The translations under genes were made by a program, and so were the position numbers. Positions 43,669 through 55,100 of a stretch of 64,000 nt of DNA are shown here, piece by piece; positions within the stretch are counted from its first letter, which is position 1, and every line of letters begins with the position of its first letter. Location of the stretch: the NCBI GenBank assembly GCA_012064385.1, contig QRDG01001736.1, positions 46,900 to 110,899 on the forward strand, in the 5' to 3' direction. This DNA comes from Puccinellia tenuiflora (Eukaryota > Streptophyta > Magnoliopsida > Poales > Poaceae). The notes under the pieces are model-generated. The model was not told the DNA's origin and ran no database searches. It saw only the letters and a list, made by a program, of their open reading frames with translations.

Positions 43669-44344
43669 TTAAGCTGAATTGCTTGCAATTGAGGTTAAAC
43701 TCAATTTTCCTCAGTCGAAAAGCCCGCTCCCGATGGGAGTAAACAGATGACTCGAACTTGTCCGAGTCGAAACTGTCCAGGCTCGACTTACTCTTTCACT
43801 CAGCCTTGACGGCCTACTAACTTGTCATAAAATCAGCTTTAAAGAAGCTTACTTCGTGTTATTCCACTCGAACGTTTAATTCGAACGTACTTGTTTCAGT
43901 CGAATGACTGTCGAATGCTCAGCCAATTGCTTGGCTTACTTGACACACATGATGACGTCAGGGATGACGCTTTTGATGACATGACTCGACACGCTCTGCG
44001 CCCGACGAGACGTGACGATGGTGGGCCCGCTGTCACAGCGGCGACCGCTGAATATGGACCGTTGGGCGCGAAAACGCCGCGGCGTGATGATGACGCCTCG
44101 GTTCTCGTGCGTAGTGGAGCACGACCGGGGTGTCCGTCGTGCGACACGTGGGCGGCCGGATTCTTGCGGCGCGATGCAGTTGCACGATGGACGGCCGTGA
44201 TGAACTGCCCCGCGGTATATATTTTTCACCGCGGTGTAGAGGCAGTTCACGCATCCTCATTCTCCTCCATCTCGCCGCCAGTTCTTGCCTCCATTGTTCC
44301 TCGCAAAAAGCTTCCAACAAAGTTCTCCCCTTTCCTCCGGCGAC

Positions 44345-46958
44345 ATGGGCCACAAGAGGAGCAAGGGTACTGAGAGCTCCTCCGCCGCCGCCGGCGACGA
44401 CGCCGGGATGAAAAAGGTGGAGGGCGACTGGAGCAAGTCCTCCGTCAAAGCGGCGGAGCTCGACAGCCTCCGCCAGCAGGGGCTGCTGCCACCGGAGGCC
44501 GTGGCGACGACGCGGGCGCCCGGTAAGGATTCCGTCCCTGCTCCCCGCAGTGGGGAACGCGTCTGCTTCGTGGAGTTCCTTCCGCGGGGATTCGGGTTCC
44601 CCTTGCACGATTTTGTCCGTGGGCTCTTGTACGCCTATGGGATTCAGATCCATGATCTGACTCCCAACAGCGTCTTGAGCATCACGAGCTTTATCGTGCT
44701 CTGCGAGTGTTTCCTGGGGATCGCACCCCACTGGGCACTGTGGAAGTCTATTTTCCTGGTGCGCCGGATGGCGGGTAAGTCGAAGGAGACCTACCCGGTC
44801 GGCGGCTTCGGAATCCAGCTGCGCGGCGACACGAACTTCTTCCACATGAAGAAGTCCGACTCCGTGCAAGGCTGGAGGAAGAAGTGGTTCTACATCACGT
44901 GGAACCAGGCCGGGATCCCCGACTTCGCCGCTGAGCGGCCTCTGAAGAAGACCAACGCCTGGTCGCACCCCCTGTCGACGGAGGAGAGGGAGTCGATCAA
45001 GCCGCTGTAGGCGCTTCTTCGCGGGTTGATCAAGACGATGGGACGCGAAGCCGGCGGAATCCAGCTGATCGCCATGTTCCACAGGTTGAGGGTGCAGCCT
45101 CTGCAACAGCGCCCTCTCCCAATGTGGGAAATGGCAGTCGACCCGGCAATGGACGATGCACAAGTCGCAATCAAGGTGAGGGCCATCACCAGCCTTCGGG
45201 TTGCTGACGCGTGCAACGTGACTTGCTCAGTCGCGCCCTTCAGCTCGACGAATCCGATCCCAGAGGTAAGTGTTTGAATCTTGAAGTCTTCGTTACTCGG
45301 AGTTGACTGTCTTTTTCTGAACTTTCGACTGTTGCTTGCTGATCTTCAGGATCGGAAAAATTACGTGAGCCTTCCTCCGTTGATGGAGAATGGCGCGCAC
45401 GATGAGGCCGCCTTCGTTGCCGAGCAGGACGGCGATGAAGAGAGTCTTCCCCCCGCTTCCTCGCCTAGCGAGGAAGCAGAGGAGGAAGAGGAGGAGGAGG
45501 CGCCGCTCAAACGGCGCAAGCGAAAGCATGTCGGCTCCGCCGCCGCGACATCACCCCTGAAGGAGGCAGAAAAGGAGGACTCCAGCTCGTCGTCTTCAGA
45601 GGCGAACAAGCTTGTGGATTCCCTGATTGTGACTCCGCTGGACTCCGCGCCTCCCGCGGGGTTTGGGAGGATGCCGACTCCTTCCATGAGCAGCGATGGT
45701 GAATATGCTGACAGGTAAGCTTTATGCGACTGAACCTTTCTGTTTCGCTTCTTCTTTCTGTTCCTTGGGTGTTTTCTGAATCTTTTGTAAGCAGCCACCA
45801 AGGTGGTAATGTCCATGATTCGCCTCGTGAGGAGGAACACCAGTCTGCTGCCCCGGAGCATGCGACTGGTACAACTGAAGAGGGGCCACAGGCGAACGAT
45901 CCTCCGGTGCTGGACCCTTCGACGGCCACCCGGCCGGATGGTGCCGCTGATGCGACTGCCGTGGATGCTGATCTGATCCAGCATGTGAGTATCTTCTTTC
46001 TTATCTTGCAAATTCTTGTATCGGGTGCGCGAACAGCGCTCCCGATGGGAGTAGCCCCCGAAGATGTGCGTGACTAGAATAGTCGGGTACAGATTTATAC
46101 TTCTTTTTTCCGCAGCCCGTCTATCGTCAGCAGATGGAAACGGCCACCCGCTTCATTCGTCTGGAGCAGGAGGCTAGTCAACTTCGTGCTGCGCTTGAGC
46201 AGTCGAAGAGTAAGTATCCCTTGTCGAGTCTTTTGAACTTTCTTCGACTGTCCGCAATTCTGATCTTTTGCTCGGGTGTTCTGCAGAAGACAACCAAGGC
46301 TTGGTGAAGCGGGTCCAGCAACTGGAGAAGTCGCTTGAGACCCAGACTGAGGCAGAAAAGGTTCAGGTCGAACGCCTGATTAGCATTGCCACGGCCATTG
46401 GTGGTAAGTTCTCGGCTGATAAAAGCCTACTTTTTCCTTTGTTGCCTGTAGGTAACTTTACTATTCGCGTTATTTCTGAGTGTAGGTGTTGGTGGTGGTT
46501 CTCCCCCTGAAGGGACGTCCAGCGCGAATACCACCTTGTCGGCGGCAGTCGACCTCTGCAACCGGGTTTGCGCGTGCGCCGCGGACGCTGTGAAGAAGTC
46601 CTCGAGCGCCCTGGCCAACATCTATGAAGGTGTTTTCCCTGGTCAGGCCGCGCCTAAGGAGGCTGACAAGCTGGCGGCTCCATTTGCTGAGGCGAATGTG
46701 ATGGCCAACTACACCCGCACCCAGACGGTACGCGGCTCCGAGCTCACCTTCCGTCTGTTACTCGGTCATGGGATCTCGGGTGACTTTGAGGCGGCTGTGA
46801 GCGACTTCCCTCGAAGGCCCGATGGAAAGTCCAAGTCTCTGACCAGCGTCAAGGACAAGGCGACTAAGTTAGCTAAAAAGCTGATTGACACCTTTGAGAG
46901 GAAGCTTGCAGAGTCAGCCGCCAAAAAGGGCCGCGCACCGTCGGGTTCTGCTATGTAG
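44345..46958 (+). pseudogene. Antisense gene of element B, 'putative gypsy type transposon' family, six exons, one in-frame TAG
   Basis: Exons: 44345-45265, 45350-45714, 45795-45984, 46116-46209, 46287-46403, 46486-46958. Borders are GT..AG and phases agree (2,160 bases, 719 codons plus stop). The N-terminus matches the element A protein: VCFVEFLPRGFGFPLHDFVR, YGIQIHDLTPNSVLSITSFI, VLCECFLGIAPHWALWK. Then come an acidic EEEEEEE stretch, KRRKRK, Ser runs and coiled coils. A TAG at 45008-45010 (before ALLRGLIKTM) interrupts exon 1. The gene runs on + while element B itself runs on -, so it is antisense to gag-pol as in element A. Confidence 0.75.
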
Positions 46959-47095
46959 TGTTGTAGTAGGGGTCTTCTTTTGTCTTTTGTAATGAAACTT
47001 GATGAAATCAATGGATATGCTGATTCTGTCATGCGACTGTGTTTTTGTCTAGTCTTGTTGAAAATAGTGCTCTCTGATGTTCTTTAAATTGACAG

Positions 47096-47967
47096 CCTGA
47101 CGGAAGTGCTCCTCCTGAAGTCGCGGAAGGTATCCGTGCGTACTTGGATGAAGGTACCTCTTCGGCTGCGCCTGCGTCTTCGCGTTGTCCGACTCCTCCG
47201 GCTCCCGCGCGGAGCAGGAACGATCAGCGAGTGTTTAATTATATGAGGAACAAAATCACTGAGCTTGAGTCGAAGCTGCGGAGAACTGACGTGGAGCTTG
47301 ATCGTCTCAGGGCACGTTCCGCTGGGCCGTTCAATCAACGCGAACGGTTCCTTCTTGATCAGATTGATCTGATATGTCGACAGCTGCAAGGTTTGTGCTC
47401 TAGCTGCTTCTCTTTGATTTCTTCATGCTTGTGTTGTTCTGCACCTTGACCCGTTAATTTGCAGTTGTTAATCCCGACTGGCAAGCCGAGAACGCTCGAG
47501 TGGACGAGCGCGTGGATAGCGAGGCCACCGGTAATTCGGTCGAAGCTCGCCAATTCTGGGTACATAAGGGAGAGGGCCGCATACTCGCGCGGATGCTGGA
47601 TCGCACCTGGCGGGCTGCATTCGTTCTTGAGGGTTGCAGGAAAGCACTCTGGCAGATCAACAAAGTGTTCTTCCCCCTTGATGAGCAGCCGGAAGGGTTG
47701 CCCGCGCTGTTGGAGAGGTTCCGCAGTAGCAGGGCGTTGAAGGTGGTCGTCTTCAACCAGCTTGTTGCCGGGGCCAACACGGCGTTTGCCTATGTTCGAC
47801 TGCATCGACCTCATGTTCCCTTGGACAGAATACTTGATGGCTTGCCCAGGGATGTTGATTATGCTGAATCCCTTGAAGCCGCACGTCGGGTGATGCAACA
47901 TGTCATGAATCATACAGAGCGACGTGTAGGGCCACTGGATGCGCCAAAGGAAGAGCCTGTCGACTAA
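47096..47967 (+). pseudogene. C-terminal exons of the antisense gene of element B, or a second antisense gene
   Basis: Exon 47096-47390 (PDGSAPPEVAEGIRAYLDEG...; coiled coil YMRNKITELESKLRRTDVEL) joins 47465-47967 (VNPDWQAENARVDERVDSEA...ERFRSSRALKVVVFNQL...EEPVD, TAA) in phase. The last exon resembles the C-terminal exon of the element A antisense protein in layout (a GEGR/GAR motif, then P-x-x-L-x-x-F/L helices). I could not join it in frame to the exon that ends at TAG 46956-46958, so either that stop is a mutation or this is a separate transcript. Confidence 0.5.
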
Positions 47968-48084
47968 GAAAAATTTTGTTGTATAATGTTAGCTTGTGAC
48001 ACGAATGTACGTATGCATGTGAATATGCTGATACGGGGTTAATCCCTAAGTATATGAAAACGTTGTGTCGTGAACTCATAACCC

Positions 48085-48855
48085 GTGTTGAGCAGCCCCC
48101 GAGTGTGTTGGGTGGCGGCCGAAGATTTTTGGGTGATGCCTGTTAGGCGCAGTCCCCGAGTGATTCGGGTGGCGGCCTAGGCTGACTGAGACCTGTGCAG
48201 CGCGAGCCCCCGAGTGCGTCGAGTGGCGGCCGAGGATTTTCGGGTGATGCCTGTATGGCGCAGCCCCCGAGTGGTTCGAGTGGCGGCCTAGGCTAACTTT
48301 AGACCTGTACAGCACGAGCCCCCGAGTGCGTCGAGTGGCGGCCGAGGATTTTCGGGTGATGCCTGTATGGCGCAGCACCCGAGTGGTTTGAGTGGCGGCC
48401 TAGGCTAACTTTAGACCTGTACAGCGCGAGCCCCCGAGTGCGTCGAGTGGCGGCCGAGGATTTTCGGGTGATGCCTGTATGGCGCAGCCCCCGAGTGGTT
48501 CGAGTGGCGGCCTAGGCTAACTTTAGACCTGTACAGCGCGAGCCCCCGAGTGCGTCGAGTGGCGGCCGAGGATTTTCGGGTGATGCCTGTATGGCGCAGC
48601 CCCCGAGTGGTTCGAGTGGCGGCCTAGGCTAACTTTAGACCTGTACAGCACGAGCCCCCGAGTGCGTCGAGTGGCGGCCGAGGATTTTCGGGTGATGCCT
48701 GTATGGCGCAGCCCCCGAGTGGTTCGAGTGGCGGCCTAGGCTAACTTTAGACCTGTACAGCGCGAGCCCCCGAGTGCGTCGAGTGGCGGCCGAGGATTTT
48801 CGTGTTGGACCTGTGCGGCGCAGCCCCCGAGTGGTTCGAGTGGCGGCCTAGGTTG
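48085..48855. repeat. 112-bp tandem array in element B built from PPT-like half-units
   Basis: GAGCCCCCGAGTGCGTCGAG starts at 48204, 48316, 48428, 48540, 48652 and 48764, an exact 112-bp period. Each unit has two ~56-bp halves, both opening with CCCCCGAGTG(C/G)(G/T)TCGAGTGGCGGCC and differing after that (GAGGATTTTCGGG versus TAGGCTAACTTTA). Diverged half-units extend the array to about 48085 and 48855. On the sense strand each half carries CACTCGGGGGCT, matching the element's own PPT region (CACTCGGGGGCTAC). Confidence 0.92.
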
Positions 48856-49012
48856 CAAAGGAGAGGGTGACACAAAATTTCTTTAATCATCTTTATTTAT
48901 TCTCGCAAACAGGCCGCCTCATTAAAACCCTTCCAGTCCCCTTAGGTACCCTGGCGAGGGAAAGAGTGCGTAAGAAACCTGCTGCTACTTTGAGTTTACA
49001 GTGTAGGGTACA

Positions 49013-52000
49013 TCAGGCGTAGAAGCGGCGTAGCTGTGCCACGTTCCACGGGTTACTGCAAACTGTTCCTGTGGCTTGGTCCTTCAGGCGATATGCTCCA
49101 TTGCCGATTGCTTCTGTCACAATGTACGGGCCTTCCCATGGGGAGGCGAGCTTGTGCACTTTCTTCTGCTTGAGTCGAAGGACCAGGTCGCCTGGGACAA
49201 AAGCTCTCGGTCGCAGTCGTCGCCCGTGATAGTTGCGCAGGTCCTGCTGGTACACTGCTGTGCGGCTGAGGGCGATGTCGCGTGCTTCATCTAGAGTGTC
49301 CATGTCATCTTCTAGTGCCTCTTCTGCGTCGGACTCGTCGTAGGCCACGACCCGTGGAGCGTCAAACTTAATGTCACAGGGTAAGACTGCTTCTGCGCCG
49401 TACACCATAAAAAACGGTGTGTATTGGGTGGATCTGTTCGGCGTGGTGCGTAGGCTCCATAGCACGCTTGGAAGTTCTTCTACCCAGGCTCCTGCAGCTC
49501 GTTTCAACGGCACTCGCAGACGCTTCTTTATCCCTTTGCTGACTAGGCCGTTGGCCTTTTCGACTTGTCCGTTAGACTGCGGGTGTGAGACGGATGCGTA
49601 GTTGAGCTTGATGCCTTGTTCCTCGCAGAAATCTCTGAACTCCTCGGCTGTAAAGTTCGTGCCGTTATCGGTGATGATACTGTGGGGCACGCCAAATCTG
49701 AAGACGATGGACCTGATGAAGTTGACTGCTGAAGTTGCGGTTGAACTTGTGATTGGCACCGCCTCAATCCACTTCGTGAATTTGTCGACTGCCACCAGGA
49801 GGTGCGTGTGCCCACCCGGGGAGGACTTCTTGAAGGGACCTACCATGTCGAGTCCCCACTGCGCGAACGGCCATGCAAGTGGAATGGTTTTCAATTCTGA
49901 TGCGGGTGCGTGAGGTTTGTTGGCGAACTCTTGGCAGCCGACGCACCTTTTTACGAGCTCGACTGCGTCTTGCATTGCCGTGGGCCAGTAGAACCCTGCT
50001 CGCAAGGCCTTGGCAACCAGTGCTCGACTGCTTGCATGATGCCCGCAGATTCCGGCGTGGATGTCGAGTAGAATAGCCTGGCCGTCAGATGGATCAATGC
50101 ACCTTTGGAGTACGCCTGAGATGCTTCGCTTGTAAAGCTCGCCCTTGATGATGGTGAAGCCCTTCGAGCGGCGGACAATGCGCCTTGCTTCGACTGGGTT
50201 CTCTGGCAGCCGCTGATGCAGCATGTAGGCCAGATACGGGCTTGTCCATGTGGGTTCGACCAGCATGATCTCCATGGGCTCCTTCTCCGTGCTTTGCGGG
50301 TTGGCGGTCGTTGTTGTCGATGCAGGGGGTTCTGGCGGAGGTCGGACCCTGATAGAGCGCTGCGTGATGCACTCGAGGAAGACTCCGGGTGGAACCGGAG
50401 CTCGATCTGAGCCGAGGTTGGCGAGGATGTCGGCTTCTTCATTGCTTTCGCGGCCAATGTGTCGCAGTTCGCAGCCGTCGAATTGGCCTTCCAGCTGGTT
50501 GTACAGCTCCCTGTATGCTATCATGTTGTCAGCGATGGCGTCGCATTGCTTCATTGTTTGCTGCACCACCAGGTAGGAGTCGCCATAGATCATGAGGCGA
50601 GTGGCGCCGCAGTTCTTGGCCATCCGCATGTCGTGGATTAGTGCCTCGTACTCCGCCTCATTGTTGGAGGGTGTTGGAAATTTCATCTGCAGCACGTACT
50701 TAAGCTTATCGCCTTTGGGTGATATGAGCACGACTCCCGCTCCGGCTGAGTTGAATTTCTTGGATCCATCGAAGTACATGGTCCATGCAGTCGATAAATC
50801 AGGCTCGTCTGGTAGCTGCGCTTCTATCCACTCTGTGGTGAACTCCGGGAGGACCTGAGCCTTGATTGCCAACTCGACAACCCACTTGGCGACTCGCCCT
50901 GTAGCGGATGGATTAGTGAGGATGTCTGATAGGGCGGAGGAGCTTACCACCGTTATCGGGTGCTCGGAGAAGTAGTGTACCACCTTCCTTGACGTCATGA
51001 AGACGGCGTATGCCAACTTCTGATAGTGCGGGTACCTCTGCTTTGACTCTGTTAATACCTCGCTGAGGTAATACACGGGCCGTTGGACGGGATGAGCCCT
51101 TCCTTCTTCCTCCCGTTCGACTACGAGAACGGTACTGACCACTCTGTTCGTGGCCGCCACGTAAAGGTACAGTGGTTCATTTTCCTGGGGTGCTACCAGT
51201 ACTGGAGGGGTTGTCAGGGTCTTCTTCAGCCTGTCGAAGGCATCCTGTGCTTCCTCCGTCCACTCAAATTTGTCGGCCTTTTTCATCAGCTGGTAGAAGG
51301 GCAGGGCCTTTTCTCCCAGCTTACTTATGAATCGACTGAGTGCTGCGACTCTGCCGGCTAGACTTTGTACGTCATGAAGTTTTGTTGGTGCAGGCATGTC
51401 TAGTATATTTTGCACCTTTTCTGGATTTGCTTCGATTCCTCTCGCAGAGACAAGGTACCCCAGTAGCTCTCCGGCTGGGACGCCGAAAACGCACTTGTCT
51501 GGGTTCAACTTGATCTGGTACTTGTCGAGTGCCTCGAAGACCTTGCGGAGGTCGTCGATGAGGGTGTCCTCTTTGCGGGTGGTGATGACGATATCGTCGA
51601 CGTAGACTTGGACTACCTTCCCGATAAGCTCCTTCAGGCAGGCTTGCATTGTACGCTGGTACGTGGCCCCAGCGTTTTTCAACCCGAAGGGCATCATGGT
51701 GTAGCAGAACACACCGTGTGGTGTGATAAACGCCGTCTTCTCTTGGTCTTCGACTGCCATCTTGATCTGCTGGTAGCCTGAGTAGGCATCCAGGAAGGAC
51801 AGACGTGCGCAGCCCGCAGTCGAGTCGACGATCTGATCAATCCGCGGGAGCGGAAAGTGATCCTTGGGGCAACATTTGTTGATGGCGGTGAAGTCGACGC
51901 ACATGCGGAGTTTCTTCGTCTTCTTCTTTTCCACCAGTACTGGGTTTGCTACCCACTCTGACTTCTTGATTTCTTTAATAAAACCGGCATGGAGCAGCCG

Positions 52001-52189
52001 GTCGATCTCCAAACTGATCACGTCTCTCTTTGGACCCGAAAAGCGCCTCATGGTTTGCTTGACAGGTCTGGCGTCCTTGTGAACGTGTAATCGGTGCTCG
52101 GCGAGTTCTCTTGGTATGCCTGGCATATCAGAAGGTTGCCAGGCGAATATCTTCCAGTTTTCGCGCAGGAACTCGACGAGCGCGCTTTC
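49013..52189 (-). CDS. RT - RNase H - archaeal-type RNase H - integrase of element B
   Basis: Open on - from 52189 (first Met 52126) to the stop at 49013-49015. RT: RMCVDFTAINKCCPKD, FLDAYSGYQQI, MPFGLKNAGATYQ, catalytic VYVDDIVITT. RNase H: LYLYVAATNRVVSTVLV...YPHYQKLAYAV. Archaeal-type RNase H: WTMYFDGSKKFNSAGAGVVL, NNEAEYEALIHDM, IYGDSYLVVQQ. Integrase: CGHHASS...CVGC, LDMVGPF, ITDNGTNF, GQVEKANG. Ends WNVAQLRRFYA. Relative to element A, about 12 residues are missing in frame between the two RNase H regions (WVVEL directly followed by AIKAQVL), a likely deletion. Otherwise intact. Confidence 0.9.
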   Translation of the reverse strand, partial: ESALVEFLRENWKIFAWQPSDMPGIPRELAEHRLHVHKDARPVKQTMRRFSGPKRDVISLEIDRLLHAGFIKEIKKSEWVANPVLVEKKKTKKLRMCVDFTAINKCCPKDHFPLPRIDQIVDSTAGCARLSFLDAYSGYQQIKMAVEDQEKTAFITPHGVFCYTMMPFGLKNAGATYQRTMQACLKELIGKVVQVYVDDIVITTRKEDTLIDDLRKVFEALDKYQIKLNPDKCVFGVPAGELLGYLVSARGIEANPEKVQNILDMPAPTKLHDVQSLAGRVAALSRFISKLGEKALPFYQLMKKADKFEWTEEAQDAFDRLKKTLTTPPVLVAPQENEPLYLYVAATNRVVSTVLVVEREEEGRAHPVQRPVYYLSEVLTESKQRYPHYQKLAYAVFMTSRKVVHYFSEHPITVVSSSALSDILTNPSATGRVAKWVVELAIKAQVLPEFTTEWIEAQLPDEPDLSTAWTMYFDGSKKFNSAGAGVVLISPKGDKLKYVLQMKFPTPSNNEAEYEALIHDMRMAKNCGATRLMIYGDSYLVVQQTMKQCDAIADNMIAYRELYNQLEGQFDGCELRHIGRESNEEADILANLGSDRAPVPPGVFLECITQRSIRVRPPPEPPASTTTTANPQSTEKEPMEIMLVEPTWTSPYLAYMLHQRLPENPVEARRIVRRSKGFTIIKGELYKRSISGVLQRCIDPSDGQAILLDIHAGICGHHASSRALVAKALRAGFYWPTAMQDAVELVKRCVGCQEFANKPHAPASELKTIPLAWPFAQWGLDMVGPFKKSSPGGHTHLLVAVDKFTKWIEAVPITSSTATSAVNFIRSIVFRFGVPHSIITDNGTNFTAEEFRDFCEEQGIKLNYASVSHPQSNGQVEKANGLVSKGIKKRLRVPLKRAAGAWVEELPSVLWSLRTTPNRSTQYTPFFMVYGAEAVLPCDIKFDAPRVVAYDESDAEEALEDDMDTLDEARDIALSRTAVYQQDLRNYHGRRLRPRAFVPGDLVLRLKQKKVHKLASPWEGPYIVTEAIGNGAYRLKDQATGTVCSNPWNVAQLRRFYA

Positions 52190-55100
52190 CTATGCGCTGG
52201 TCAAGCTTGATGACACCCGGACCACCTTGTCAGCATCTGTCGGGTGTACCTGGTGGGCCCTGGTATCGTCGCTGGTGTCGCGGTCGCAGCTGTCGGACCG
52301 GTCGAAGTCGCCTCTCACCGTGATGACACCCTTGGGTCCAGGCATCTTGAGCATAAGGTAGGCGTAGTGGGGTATCGCCATGAACCTTGCAAAAGTTGGA
52401 CGCCCGAGGATGGCGTGGTACTGTGATTTCCAGTCGACCACCTCGAAGTCGATTGCCTCCCTCCGGAAGTTGTCGGGTGTGTCGAAGATCACGTCGAGTG
52501 TGATTACTCCCATGGGCGTAACTGCTTGCCCTGGTACTATACCGTGAAAGGTATTAGATGACGGCGTCAGGTTGGAAATTGACCTGTTCATACGCCTGAG
52601 GGTGTCAGCGAAAAGAATGTTGATTCCGCTGCCTCCATCCATGAACACCTTTTTCAAGGTGTACTCCCCGATCTGAGCTTCGACTACCAGAGCGGCGTGC
52701 CCGGGCCGTGGTATTGCCGGCGGGTGGTCAGCCCTGGAGAAGGTGATGTCTGTCTCTGATCCTCTCAGGTACTCGGGTACTGCGGGTGGATTGGTGATTG
52801 CCTGAAAGACTTGGCGAGTAATGAGCTTCTGGGTCCTGTTGGAAGGACGCCCCTTCTGTATCATGTTCATCTGCCCGCGTGGTGCTGGGAACACGTTGGC
52901 AGGGTCCTGTTGCTGCGGCTGCTGCTGCTGCTGTTGCGGCTGCTGCGGTTGTTGCTGCGGGTAGTAAGCCAGTGCTGCTTGCGCTGGGTTGGCGAGTGGA
53001 GGAGCTGGTGGTGCGTTGATTGCCAGCTGTCCCGCGACTGGTTGTCCCGCGGGTGATGCTTGATGAACCTGCTGCCCGTCCGTAGCAAGTACGCGCGTGA
53101 AGGCTCTGGCCAACCGTTGCGCCTTCTTGCAGTCCTTCAACAGGTGTCGGGATCCCCACTTGCCTGTTTCCGGGTCCTTGAACATATGGTGCCTGCAGGG
53201 TTGCTGTAGCTCTTCCTCATCCGTGAGTATGCGTCTGCGCCACTCGCGCTTGCGACTTCCATCTCCGCGGTAGCCGCTGCCACCACCTTGGTTGTATCCT
53301 CTATCATTGCCACCGCCTTGGCTATATCCCCTATCACTGCCACCGCCTTGGCTATATCCTCTATCATTCTCACGGGGGGTTTCGAATCCCGCCGCTACTA
53401 ACTCTATTGAGTCATGGCCGATAAAGCGTGGTTTCTTCTTCAGTCGACCCTCTCGCCAGTTGCTGGGTTGGGGATCTGGCATTGAGTCGCGGACGGAGTC
53501 TTCTCCATCTGCCCATTGGTTGGCGATCTGCATAAGGTCTATCATATTCTTCGGCCTGAGCCTACCAAGTTCTTCGCGAAGGTCGCGGCGGGTGAGGCCG
53601 TAGATGAATGCATCCATGACTCTGTCCTCTGAGGTGGCTCCATCCATGGTGTTGCGGAGCAGGGTCCACCGCTGGATGTACGAACGGAGTCGCTCCTCAT
53701 GGCCCTGCTTGCAAGCTTGGAGCTCGATGAGGGTGGTTGGCCTGGCGTAAGTTCCCAGGAAACCTTTTATGAATGCAGTCCTGAATTCCTCCCAAGTCCT
53801 GAAGGCATCCTTCGGCTGTGTGTTGAGCCACCCGCGGGCGGACCCCGTGAGCATCAGCTGGATGTACTGCATGGCGGTAGTCGAATTACCACCTTGGCAG
53901 CTGCATGCGATGAGGTAGTCGTCCAGCCAATCCTGCGGGTGCTGCTTTCCATCGTACTTTTGTGTCTCCGCCGTCAGCTTGAAGCCTTTGGGCATCTTCG
54001 TGTCGCGAATATTTATACTGAAACACGGGGCTCCACGTGGCTCGTGGTCTTCATCATCGTCGAACAGTCCTGCTTCTCGCAGTCGTCGGGCACGGTCTAT
54101 CCTTCTCTGTGTGACGACGTTGCGGCCGTCCTCGCCGGGCTGCAGTTGTCGCAGTCGAATCGGTTCCCGATTTGCCGCTGGTGCGACTCCACGGTCACGA
54201 CGTCCTCGTTCCTCGTACATCCCTTCGACTGGTTCTCCCCTTGACAAGGCTTCCTCGACTTGCCTCAAGGCTTGGATCTGCTGCCTGTGTACGCGGGCGT
54301 TGGTGCTTCCTTCCGGCGGCTGCATGACCCGCAAATAGGTCTCGACTCCCATAAGCGCAGAGGCGGGTGTTCTGGGGATGGGTATTCCGTCCTCGTCTTC
54401 CAAGAAAGATGACTCCAAGTTGCGGGTGAGGTGGATGCGATCGGCCTCGTGCACCCGCGGCATGCGTGTTCTGTGCCTTCCTCCTTGATCGACTTCTTCT
54501 GATCCAGACAGGAACGAGAGCGCTGCCCTCCTGGCACTCGACTCGTCGGCTAGCTCCTTGCGCCGGGCCAACTCGGCTTTATCCTGTTTGATTCGTTCGG
54601 CTTCCTTCCAGAGCAAGTACTGGACCGCCTGTCGATCTTCCTGTGGATCTTCCGGGGCAGGAAACGTGCCATCGTCCACGTGCTTCTGTGCCCTAATCGC
54701 CAGCTCCCGGGTGATGGTGAGTTTCGTCACCTTGTCTTGCAGGGTGACTTCCATGGGGTACACGGGTGCTGATGGACCGACCATGTAGACTTGCGCGGGG
54801 TAGACCCGTCGAGTGGGGCTGATGCTCCCTGTAGTGCTTCCTTCATCTGAGCTGTACTCGTTGTCGAAGATCACAGCAACGTGGTGGGTACCACGGTCGC
54901 TGCTACTGGCGGCTGCCCGATGAGTAGATGTGATCGGCGCAACCGAGGCTGGTGCGGATCTTGGCTGGCGCCCGAACAGGTAGGTCGGAGTAGACTTGAC
55001 TCGCCCCGTGGCCGCAGCAGATGCGTTTTTCTTGGCAACCGCAGATGCGATCGCCACAGTCGAAGTTGATGTAGTCGAAGTAGACGCAGTCGCCTTGACC

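Noticed and set aside
44033..45163. 376-codon - strand frame in element B
   Set aside because: Opposes exon 1 of the antisense gene, which has the recognised family domain and consistent splicing.
48085..48855. CRISPR-like array
   Set aside because: Direct repeats are contiguous 112-bp/56-bp units without unique spacers, inside a plant retrotransposon.
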